A DNA stretch of 64,000 nucleotides from Rhypophila decipiens. Its lineage: Eukaryota; Ascomycota; Sordariomycetes; Sordariales; Naviculisporaceae. The translations under genes and the position numbers were made by a program. The DNA lies in NCBI GenBank assembly GCA_033297075.1, contig MU858159.1, positions 58,676 through 122,675 of the forward strand. Direction: 5' to 3'. Position 1 is the stretch's first letter. The number at the start of each line of letters is the position of its first letter. Of this stretch, positions 11,106 to 21,071 are shown in pieces. The notes beneath the pieces are model-generated. The model was not told the DNA's origin, made no database searches, and saw nothing but the letters and a program-made list of their open reading frames with translations.

Positions 11106-13314
11106 ATGACGACAGCCGTCAAAAGAGCGTGCGACGCCTGTCATCGGAGGAAGGTCAAATGTGATGGCATCAACCCATGTCGCAACTGCTCAGCTTCGCA
11201 GCTTGCGTGCACCTACAATGCCATTCCGCAAAAGAAGGGCCCCAAGGGCTCGCGGGCCAAGGTTCTGAGCGAGATTCGCGAGAAACAACACCAGTCGAGC
11301 CTCTCTGCAAAGGTCCAAAACCGAATGAATGGGATCAACAGCCCGCCGCCTAGCCCAAATCACACCCCGAATCCGGGTCTTCTGTCGAGCGAGATGGTCA
11401 AGCAATCCCTCGATTTCTTCTTCACCAACATGTATCCTTCAATGCCCATTCTGCAGCGACAGCGGCTTGAGCAACAGTCCCTGTACATGGACCAAAATCT
11501 CGACACATACTGCCTGCTCACATCGCTTTGCGCCTTCATGATGCTTCAGCCAGGTATGACCATGCCGGGCGTGGGCGGCGACCCCTACAGCTTTAACGAG
11601 AGCATGCCCGGTGCCAATCTCATTTCTGGCACTCTCCTGCTAGAGGAGACTATTCGGGTGCGAAAGGGCTTCAACTATATGGATGCGCCGAGTCTCAACA
11701 CACTCTGCACGAGTTATTTCCTGTTTGCCTGCAACTACGGACTCGATATTCACAACAAGGCCTGGTTTCATCTGCGTGAGGCAACCACGCTGATGCACAT
11801 GATTGGCATGGACAAGGAGAGGACATATCAGGAGCAGTACGACAAGGTTGAGTCTTCTCGGCGTCGAAGATTGTACTGGCTACTTTTTGTTACCGAGAGG
11901 TATGGACATGATTTACTTCTTCTACAAAAACTCTGACTATATACTAACTCGTTCTTATAGGGCATATGCCTTGAAACAGGGTCGCCCATTGACTCTGGAG
12001 GCCAGCATTGAGCTCCCGTCGCAGAATGATGACCCAACAGAGCCCCAACCACACCAACTAAACGCATTTATCCAACAGGTGACCCTTTTCCGGCCTTTCG
12101 ACAATTCTCTTGTTGCGCTGTGGAATAAGACAAAGGAGCGCGACGAGGCCTCTGCCTTCTTGCAAAAGCAGCTTCCCGAGGTCCTCCCCCCTTATCTGAA
12201 TGCCCCGCATGCGCAGCTTGCCGAGATGCAAATCAACCAACAGTGGGCCAAGAATACCGTCTGGCAGCTCGGTGCGGCGACTGGCAATGGAGACGAAAAT
12301 GGGGTTCCTTATCCCTACCCAGTTGATATTCAGCGCGACCTCCTGCCCATGGTTACTGCCTTGCCTGGCCACCTGGGCCTCAACGGACTTGGCCTTGTTG
12401 AGAAATTGCTCGGTGTCACGTCCTCTCTGACCGAAGTTTTGGCTAGTCAACCGGCTTCCAGATCACCATTTGACATTGGCCCACGAGAACATCTTCACCA
12501 AATTCTCAACGTGCTCACTGTCATTCGTACCGGAGATCTTCGCTTCCTTCCGTTGCTGTTGCGCAAAGTTACCGATGTGCTCCCTAAGCTCGCAAACCCA
12601 ATGCTTCAGAACGCTCCAGAGAACGCGCCAGTCCTCAACATTGACATCTTTGACGGTTTTGGCAATGCTGGGATGGCACAGCCTCCCATGTTTTGCAATG
12701 ACGATTATGATAACAAATTCAACATCCAGCGGGTTGATGATATGGACTCCGGAAGCCCAAATGGAGCGCCGCAGAACAAGAATGAGCTGAATTCGCCGTT
12801 TGATTCGACCTCGTCAATGATGTCGCCGTCGGTAGACATGAACCATGGTCTGCCAGCCGACTTTAACTCCATGTCAGACATTGTCATGAGCCCAATAAGT
12901 CATGCACCGTCAACCTCTATACCCACCTCGGCGGCCATGAATAGCCAGCATTCCCAGCATTCCCCCATGACGCCCTTCCCTGGCCTGGGTTCTCAAATGC
13001 ACGGGATGAATGCCGCCAACATCAACCCACCACCGAATATAGCACTCCCTTCGCAGATGCACCTAAGCCACGCAATGGGCGGCTCGTTAAATAACGGCCT
13101 GCCTAATGGATTGGGACAAGCGCTCAGTTCGAATGGCATAATGTCCCGTCCGCCTCCACCCCAGCGCACGGCAAGCTTCGCGATGGGTCCGCCGATACGG
13201 ACAGTGGGCGACTTCCATGCACTTCAGCGGGCCAGCTCCGACCTTGGCTCAATGAACCCAATGGGTATCTCTTCAATGGGGACCGAACTGGACTTCAATA
13301 CGCTTCCAAGGTAG
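11106..13314 (+). CDS. Zn2Cys6 transcription factor, COL-26/BglR-like
   Basis: Exons 11106..11899 and 11961..13314 join across a 61-nt intron (GTATGG...ATAG, branch site CTAAC) to encode 715 residues. The DNA-binding zinc cluster lies at the extreme N-terminus: Cys9, 12, 19, 25, 28 and 35, spaced C-x2-C-x6-C-x5-C-x2-C-x6-C, followed by a basic linker (KKGPKGSRAK). Residues about 95-400 form the fungal-specific middle homology domain, including the stretch RRRRLYWLLFVTERAYAL. The C-terminal 250 residues are rich in Ser, Pro, Met, Asn and Gln and probably form a disordered activation region. The zinc cluster plus its linker recall the COL-26/BglR group, which controls starch and beta-glucoside use and glucose sensing; I assign this from memory of the family, not from a search. 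The large flanking intergenic spaces fit a regulator. Confidence 0.85.
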
Positions 13315-14056
13315 TGACGCTGGACCGGTGAGTTCCAGGCTCTCCGGTTGAGAGGTGGTTTCCTTGAGTGCGATGCTTCGTTGTCCATAATGGGTCGACT
13401 TTCGCAATGTTGTCGATCCGATCAATGCAACAATTTTCTTTGTGTTTTCCGCTCGATCCTATTTGGTGTCTTGGACACGGCCTCGCTAGCGAGGCGCTCG
13501 GCATACATTATCGGAGTCCGGATCTTTTATCATTCTCCTTGTCCCTTGGTTTTAAGTTTGTGATGGGGCAAATGTTTCTTGGAAACAGACATTCGGAGGC
13601 AAAAAGCATACGGACCCTTCTTCAGATTACTCTACAAGCCTGACTCGCGCCACATTGAGTCACTTTTCCTTTGTTTTCGTGTATTGGGTATAGCGTTGGT
13701 GCAATTATTCTCGATTGGCGTTCAAATCTTTTCTGTCGAATGGAGGAGATTAGGAAATGGTTGTTGTGTCACGAACGGATTTAATGTGGATGGTCCAATC
13801 GAGGGGAGTTCGCGACACGTTGTTTGGTGACAACTTCTCTGAATATTATTTTGTCATATGTAACCCTTTTGATATTTTTAAGCGATGGACTTGGGCGATC
13901 TTAACAATTCAGTTACATTTGAACAGCTGTTGGTTATTTGGAGGATGCTATATTATATATAAATAACACACCCTTCTGTAGCCGTCTTTTATATAACGTA
14001 GTCAGGCTAGATTGGCTCATGAAATTTCAATACAGATTGTCTCCGTCATCACTCTA

Positions 14057-14114
14057 AACTGGGTCTTGCCTGTAATATTTCTGTTAACTGGGTCTTGCCT
14101 GTAATATTTCTGTT
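14057..14114. repeat. 29-bp perfect tandem duplication
   Basis: Two identical 29-bp units lie head to tail at 14057-14085 and 14086-14114; each begins AACTGGGTCTTGCC and ends ATTTCTGTT. No third copy is present. This looks like a recent slippage or microhomology duplication in non-coding DNA. Confidence 0.95.
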
Positions 14115-15829
14115 CATACGGGCAGTTCTACGTCAGTGTAGAAACACAAGATCGAAACGGACAATTTGGAATTTCTCATCGATCATTTTAATTGTCCATA
14201 TTCTACGTTGTTTTGTGTCTGAAAGATCTTCCGCGCGTCTGATCTACAGCCGCTGTGGGATGTCTTGTATTTATGCCGCCTCTAATCTCCTCCCACTCCT
14301 CCACCGGACATCCTCCTTGGGTACTCCGTCGACGACCGGTGAGAGCTTGGATACAGACACCAAGTGTGGCCACCTCCCAGAATCTCTGAGCTCCTGGGCC
14401 AGTCTTTTACATGTTTTCGAGACATTAGTTTCGACCGTCGAGGAAGAAAGGTACGAGAAACCGACAACCCAGATTGTGCGTCTGCCTGGGTCCTGGGTCA
14501 GTTCCAGGTCCGTGTTATGTACATACAGTACCTTGTGGCCCAGATACCGTTAACCAGTATGCACGGAAGTCGGGACCGAAGACATGCATCAAGACAGGAA
14601 GTCGTGAAACCTTGTGGTAAACCGGGCTGGCTTTTACTCAAGGTGAACCATGCGCTTGCCGATTACCTTAAAGTTTTTAAGCTACGTGATGCTTGAACGC
14701 AAAGCACAATTGGCCGGGCAAATAAGCTTTACAGAAAGCCTGTGTTCAGAGGGTGACCGGGAACGTCGTCGACGAGGGCCAAGTTTTTTACGACACGGAA
14801 GCCAACGTGTAATCGTCGATTCCCTTTACCAAATCTGCGCTTCACACTTTCTCTCCGCCTCAACCACACCTGCATGGCGGATTCTCGCCTCCACTAACCA
14901 ACCTGCGGGTAATCTTACAATGATGGCTGAATCTTGGTTTAGAAGACATCGGGGTACATTCTCCGCCTCCAAGCTCACCTTGACAGCAGCATCGACACTG
15001 CGCCTGCCCTCCTTCTTCTGATACCAACGGTAACCGCCCAAACCGTTCATGCGGACGGACACCGGGATCAATTACCTCATGGGGGACAATGTAAGGGAGC
15101 ACGACGCGGAATAGTACTCATCAACGATGCAGGTCTCTATACGTTCATCGGAGAGCACACACCCATTCGGTCCAACACACATATTATATCAACAGTCGAC
15201 CGATAATTAAGTATACCCCGCTCTTTTGTTTACGAATCAGGGGGCTGGCGAGCTAGAGGCTCATTGTTTGCATTGACGTAGTAATTATAGCCAACGACTC
15301 ACCACCGACTCGTTGCATACTCCAAAAGTCCTTCTGTTCCTTGGTCTGACTTGACCGGGCGAGCACAAGTGTAACACGGAACAAATGCTGGGGATTTAGC
15401 TAAGTCGTACAACAACTCTCTGCGGGAATTGGGGCATTCTTTTATTGACGGCCCAATAAAACGACTTGCTTGAATCAAGTGAGCGACCAACTTGGTTCCA
15501 ACTGAAAGCTGACCGAGCCGGGCTTCCCCCAACTTAAATCCATACACTCCCAAAACAAAGTCTGATTCGTTGGAGAGTTCGTGGAAAGGTACCTCTGACT
15601 CCCGAAAGTACTGATGGTGTTGTTCTAAGCTGGTCCCTTTTTGGCCCGTCGTTACCTAGCAGCGGCGGTCTGGTTTGTTCCATGTTTGCCTTGTACACAG
15701 GGAAAACTACATCTATTTTTCTCCTCATGGCTGCATGTCATCATGCCGCTCGCAGCCCATGGAAAGCAAAAGAGGCTAGAGACGGAGCTATAGGACCCAT
15801 GGCCAACGGTCGGCCAGGACTTGAATGAC

Positions 15830-15851
15830 TCCAGTTCGAGCTCGAACTGGA
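15830..15851. repeat. 22-bp perfect palindrome
   Basis: CCAGTTCGAGCTCGAACTGG at 15831-15850 is self-complementary, and the flanking T/A pair extends it to 22 bp. It could be a dimer-binding site or chance; it is about 550 bp upstream of the conserved 141-aa gene. Confidence 0.7.
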
Positions 15852-16397
15852 CCGGACTCTGGATGGTGAAGCGGCCGCATCAAGACTTAGTTGTCCAAGT
15901 TCAGCGGACTACAAGTCGATAACCAGACCATCTCGTGTGCTCTCCAAGGTCCGACAGAAACTAGAGTCGGGTAGTTCATGCCCAAAATGTTCCGAGTGGC
16001 AACGGTTTCTCAGGAACTGAAGTTTAAACAGACATGCTCGTGATTTGGTGTCATGGTAGAATAGATATAAGACTCCATGAAGGCCTCCTCTGTTTCTAAC
16101 TGGAACAAAACAAGCCAATCTGACCGAACACAGCTTTCTATTTCTATTTCCAGATCCGATCCTTCAGCCCAAAGAAAACAGGGAAACCCCTCCATCTACC
16201 AGGTGAGGAAAGCAAAAGTCACGACGCAGTGTAGCCATCCACCCATCTGACATCTTACCACCGCAGAAATCATCACCTCCCCGCTTGGTTCTTTGGGATC
16301 AAATACTTCGGGAAGCCTTCATCCACACTTGACGTATCAAGTGTACCGCCCCACCTACCTTTTATATATTATATTCCCACCTCCAAAATCTTTCAAG

Positions 16398-17175
16398 ATG
16401 GCCGGCCTTTCTACCACTCCTGTTGCCACTTACGGCCGTGATCCCAAGATTGCGGAGTCCGTCCGTGAGAAGCTCCTTCCTGATTTTGAGGGTGAGTTAC
16501 TTCCACGTCCTATTGTTTGCTTTCCGTCTGATCCATCGCCCCGGAATACCACCGGGTACTTGTCACGCTTTTTACCCCCTCACCTTCCATCTCATCCTTT
16601 CCTTGGGAACTCATGAGAGTGGGTCAAGCTCTCCTTCCTAGCCCTTATCACACCTCTGATTAGCATTTGTTTCACCTCAACCTTGAGCAAACCTTATTTC
16701 ACAACGAACAAACCAAAGCCCCTCAACTACCTACTCACTCGCCTACTATACACGCACCATCTCCTCACACCGGGACTCACCAACCCCGCTGCCTTCCCTA
16801 CCAAACTTTTAGGACCTCAAAAAGTCTAACCTGCAAAATCCAGTCGTCCACTGCTGCCTAGACTTCGCAGCGGCCGAAAAGGAACTCCCCGCCATCTGCG
16901 CAGGCGAGGTCGAGGTCAGTCCCTCCTCGGGCCTAGGATCCAACGCCCACACCGCCCCAGCCCAGCGCAAGATCCCCCAGGCCATCTTCTTCGGCGGGGG
17001 CTTCACCGACGAGGAGTACGACAAGATCGTGGCCGCCGTCAAGGCCCGCGCCCCCAACTGCCACTTTGTCAAGGTCCAGAAGCGCGATGTCCTGGCCGCG
17101 GGCTCGTTCGGGCCCAATCCGGACACCATTGCCAAGATTTACCGCAAGAAGATGGCTGCGTTGGCCGCGGCCTAG
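16398..17175 (+). CDS. conserved uncharacterised fungal protein, 141 aa
   Basis: Exons 16398..16491 and 16844..17175 encode 141 residues. The intron of 352 nt (GTGAGT donor, CTAAC branch site, CCAG acceptor) is unusually long for this window. The protein starts MAGLSTTPVATYGRDPKIAE, continues with a VVHCCLDFAAAEKELP segment, a GLGSNAHTAPAQRK stretch and IFFGGGFTDEEYDKI, and ends with a basic FVKVQKRDVLAAGSFGPNP segment and IYRKKMAALAAA. There is no signal peptide, membrane segment or catalytic motif I can name. I recognise it as a conserved hypothetical protein of ascomycetes; the alternation of hydrophobic strands and helices suggests a small alpha/beta fold, which is inference. It is convergent with the thioesterase gene. 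Function unknown; the gene model is well supported by frame continuity. Confidence 0.8.
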
Positions 17176-18089
17176 GTTTTTTGTGGCGATTTTTAAGGGG
17201 AAGGGAAAGGGTGTTAGATGTAGAGGGGGAGGAGGAGTAGTTGGCTGTGACAGAAGTGGTGGACTTGGAGGAGGAGGAGGAGCAGAACGTCAAAGGGGTC
17301 ATTGTTATACTATTCTCGAGGACCACGACGACGATGAGACGGCCTCCCACGGCTTGTTCAACAGACAAGGAGAGCGGCGCAACATCTTGTCGGAAACTTA
17401 TCAGGAGCAACAACAGCCACAATCATCGTCTCGTCTAGCACAAAGAAAAGTCTTCAACGCCTATGATGACTCGAGACAATGTACGGCCTGGTTCGACACC
17501 ATCCTGATCGGCATCGCTGCCATTGCAAACATACACCACCCCGTGGTCGACATGGATATTTTGGAAGAGGCCTCGGCGGCAGATGCTGTTGCGCACAGAT
17601 TACAACAACAACGGGAGCAGCATCTGTCGAGGTTTTCTCATGGGGATGACGTGGACGCGGTGCTTCTAGAAGATCTTTCATTTCGTCGCCGGCGGTAGTT
17701 TGGCTTCTTGCTTTTCCCTTTTTTGTCCCTTTTTGAAATTACTTTATAATACGCGACCGTCCTTTCGAAGGCACATTTTGGCATGTTATTCCTTTCTAGT
17801 TACTTTCAAATTTAAGAGATTGTGGGACGGATGTCGAGGAGGCAAGACTTGCACACTGGATTTGGAAGGACTCATTGTGTTTCAGCCTTTGCATCTATGG
17901 GCAGGGCATCATCTGTTTTTGTTGACTATGTCGGAGATCGATTCTAGTTCAGAACCTCCGCATGATGTTAGTCTATAGGGGTCGAGGAATTATATAGGCA
18001 GTTTCGAGTTCCCATAGAATTCCAAGATTTGGGGTAAATAAATCCTTTTGTGCTGTTTACTGTGATATCCGTGGTGAGCACTCCCGAGT
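17176..18089. other. convergent 3' flanks
   Basis: About 900 bp between the stop codons of the 141-aa gene (+) and the thioesterase (-). It contains a GGA/GAG-rich stretch near 17220-17290 and a 210-codon open frame (17066-17698) that overlaps the preceding gene in another frame and has no family pattern. Probably both 3' UTRs. Confidence 0.45.
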
Positions 18090-19220
18090 TTATGATGCCT
18101 TCCCAGCACTCCCCAAATCCTCAACAACATTCTCGCAATCCCAAGTCTCCTTCTCCAGCGCCTCCACGGTCCGAATCAAATCCCAGATCCTCGTCCTCGC
18201 CCGGACCATCTCCTCCTGCTGCATCTTGTACGTCCTGGCGAACAAGTCGACCATGAAATCCGGCATGCTGGTCTTTTTCGCCGACCGGTAGTCATACACC
18301 ACAATGTCTTCTTCCAGCCGGGCGGCGATTCGTCTGTGCTGGTGGGAGAGGACTATGCAATCTAGCATGAATGCGCTTGGGGCGGGTTCGCCTTCTGGTT
18401 TTGAGCGCAGTTTGTGGTAGACTGATATCTTGTCTGGGTAGACCATTGGCTGTTTATTGTAAGGCCAGATTAGTCTCTGCGTTGAACCTGATTGGAACTA
18501 CTTGATTCCCAAACTAGAGCTAGGGAATGAGTAATATCGTGATTGTTGTGATGGTGGAAACATAACAGGGGGGGCCCATACAAACTTGAAATCAGACTTC
18601 AGACTCCTCATAATCAACCCAATCGCCTTGGGGGACATCAACTCGGCCCATTGCTCTCGATGTGCCGGATCGACATGCACGGAAAAGTTGGTGATCCAGT
18701 TGACTCGTGCCGACTCGGCATACCGAAAGTAGTTGACGTTGTTTACATGGCCCTGTTCCACTCCGATGTCAGTCAGTCACGGCCAACAAAACTCACAGGA
18801 GGGAGGGTGAATATGGATGGCAAACGAAAACCTTACAAAACTATCCATCTCACCCCAAGCAATCTTATGTGAATCCAGTCCCCTCCTCCCGCCCGTGAGG
18901 AATCCTTCACTTCCCGCAAGGAGATCTTTCCACTCGACGGCCAAGGCGCGAAGGACCTCGGCCGAGCGCGAAACTTGCTGGTTGGAACATCCAAAGATGA
19001 TGCATTTTCCTACTCGATCCCGTAGGTCCGTGATCCATCGTGCTGGAGGGGGCGGTGGGATTTTGCTTATAGCAGTATCTGAGCTCCTGTGGTTGTTGGC
19101 TGAGATGGAGAATTGTCTTCTGGCGAGAAATGATGGCCCGAGGGCGGATGAGTGAGCTGGTGGTTTGAAGCCGCTCAGGCTCGATACGAGCCTTACTCTT
19201 GGGATTGGGATTGTGTGCAT
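18090..19220 (-). CDS. hotdog-fold acyl-CoA thioesterase-like protein, probably mitochondrial
   Basis: Three exons, complement(18837..19220), complement(18582..18752) and complement(18090..18449), give 304 residues; introns are GTAAGG...ACAG and GTATGG...ACAG, both in phase 0. The first ATG after an upstream stop is at 19220. Residues 1-45 are rich in Arg and Ser and lack acids (VRLVSSL, FLARRQFSIS), like a mitochondrial presequence. The core motif spans the first splice junction: WGEMDSFGHVNNVNYFRYAE, which carries the aspartate and the HVNN segment typical of 4-hydroxybenzoyl-CoA thioesterase-type hotdog enzymes. Later strands include KISVYHKL and SHQHRRIAARLEEDIVVYDY. The substrate cannot be inferred. 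It is divergent from the LYR-protein gene, 850 bp away. The C-terminal 60 residues are a charged helical extension. The fold assignment is strong; mitochondrial location is inferred. Confidence 0.85.
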
Positions 19221-20070
19221 TTTTGTTTTTGTGTGACTCAACTTGTGTTGAGGTGAGGTTCACTTGATAGTTCTGTGAAGGGGACCATACACGTACAGGA
19301 GGACAGATACGGAAGGGTCTCACGGGAGCGGTTGTCGTCGGATAATGAGGTCACTCCCGTCGGATTCGTTATCGGGAGCCCTGGAGTACACTAGGCGATC
19401 AGAGCTTGGCTTAGCTTGGCCTCTATGGTCTCGTTTTACAGTCAAAATATATCAATCAATTACGGATACTCCGTGCAGCTCATCAATCGAGTTCATGAGG
19501 TTCTACGCTATGGTTCATCTCAATGGGAGAGAGGTTGGTTCCTGGCGGTTGGATTCTCGATTCCTCCGGTGATATATTCTTGGCACCGTGGCGGGGAAGA
19601 AATCCGCCCATGATGTGGGGTCAGGGGACAGAGAGATCTCTTCGCGGGAGATGATTTCCGTTTTGTACTCATCAGTTGCTAGATAATCTAGCTCAATCGT
19701 CTTGATCACGAAGACTCAATCACCAATTGGTCAATCCTACAGTTTACGAACATGTGTAATGTTTTTTCTGGTGAGGACAGCACCACACATCGTGGTGATA
19801 TAGGTCGGTAGTGAAGCTCCGGATTACAAGCCCGTAGCTGATAAGATAGCGCTGAAACACAGCCCCAAAGAAGGTCGATGGCGTCACTGTTCAGCTGAAA
19901 GAGCCGCCAAAGTGCGCCAAGACCCATCTCATGGACCTCAACTCACCCATCCAACATCCCACCTCACTCACTGCTGTGAAGCAAAGGCTCATCTCACCAA
20001 CAGAGAGCAACGCAATAACCACGAGTCACATATGCAAATGACCGACATACCATGATATGCAATCCTCAAA
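19221..20070. promoter_or_regulatory. divergent intergenic region of two probable mitochondrial genes
   Basis: 850 bp separate the start codons of the thioesterase (-) and the ETFRF1-type LYR protein (+). No open frame with a family pattern is present. It is a candidate shared promoter region; I cannot identify a specific binding site. Confidence 0.4.
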
Positions 20071-20639
20071 ATGGCATCACCTAATCCCGAGCTAAGAAGG
20101 CAGGTAATCGCCATATACAAAGGTTAGTCTACCAAACTCTCTCATCCTGACTTGCCGCATGTGAAGCTCCTTGCTCCTTTGCTTCGGGGCTTATATACAT
20201 GTGGGTACAGATAAATGAACAACTACTAATCACGATGATAGAGCTCCTTCATCTGGGTCGAAACTACCCCCTAGGCTTCGGCTACTTTCGCCCACGATTA
20301 CACAAGGCCTTCATGGCCAACGCGCAGCTCAAGGACGAGGAGGAGATTCGCAAAGGAATTTCGCGGGCTGACTTTGTGCGGAAAGGTATGTGGCTTCCAG
20401 GTTCCAGCTCTTTTGGAATCTCATACTTTGGCCGTACATGAACCGCAAATCGTGTCACTGATTTACTAATATGAGATATGATTCATAAGAGATCGAAGCT
20501 CTGTAAGTAGACACCATCCAAATCTCATCACCTCGCCCAGTCTCAATAAATGGCATATGAACCCTACGTCTGCTAATGCTTTGATAGATATTACCTCAAG
20601 AAATATCGAACACTAAGGAAGGCATATGATGGTGCTTGA
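20071..20639 (+). CDS. LYR-motif protein, ETFRF1/LYRM5-like (electron transfer flavoprotein regulator)
   Basis: Four exons, 20071..20122, 20242..20385, 20490..20502 and 20588..20639, give only 86 residues; exon 3 is a 13-nt micro-exon. Donors are GTTAGT, GTATGT and GTAAGT; acceptors end TAG, AAG and TAG. The spliced protein runs from [20 protein letters not shown] through [13 protein letters not shown] and [16 protein letters not shown] to [13 protein letters not shown]. This matches the LYRM5/ETFRF1 pattern LYKxLLxLGRxYP...F.KEIEALYxLRKYRxMK, with IYK in place of LYK. In animals this small matrix protein binds electron transfer flavoprotein and promotes loss of its FAD, lowering electron flow from acyl-CoA and amino acid dehydrogenases. 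As in the family, there is no cleavable presequence. The divergent neighbour, a putative mitochondrial thioesterase, fits fatty-acid or acyl-CoA metabolism. Confidence 0.9.
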
Positions 20640-21071
20640 GCCAGATATATGCGCACGGTGTTGAACGTTAGTTACTGTGGGCGAATTATGCCCATGGAAG
20701 AGTACAGCAAAAGGGGCAAGGGATGGGCCACGTTTTCAAAACACATGAGCACGCTTGATGTTGATTCTACCACAACTGGTATCGGCCCGGTGATCTCTTC
20801 CCACACAGGGCCAGCCATCGAGATTCAGCAGGGAAGTTCACCCAAAGATAAATACGAGGCTCATGTAATGTAATGGCGACAAATGGATAGCATTCGCTAT
20901 ATATAAAGAACGAAATATGCAGATAGACCCAAAACCAGGTGATATCCCAAATTCCCAAATCTAAAGAAAACTATATATATAAAGACAGGTAACGTTATGT
21001 ATCCGCCATATATATAAAAACAAGAAGAGAAGAAAAAAAAACATGGGAAAATGGCATTCCATCATGATGCA
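20640..21071. other. convergent 3' flanks
   Basis: About 430 bp between the stops of the LYR gene (+) and the methyltransferase (-). AT-leaning with several TATATA stretches (20898-21018) and an A-run near 21035. No gene seen. Confidence 0.5.

Larger units (their letters stand above)
13315..16397. other. intergenic region
   Basis: 3.1 kb without a supported gene. The first 600 bases are AT-leaning and probably the 3' UTR of the regulator. A perfect 29-bp tandem duplication (14057-14114) and a 22-bp palindrome (15830-15851) are listed separately. Open frames such as 14095-14553 (+) have no recognisable pattern. Confidence 0.45.

Noticed and set aside
17066..17698. 210-codon plus-strand frame overlapping the end of the 141-aa gene
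   Set aside because: It overlaps the real coding exon in another frame and then runs through GGA-rich 3' UTR-like sequence.
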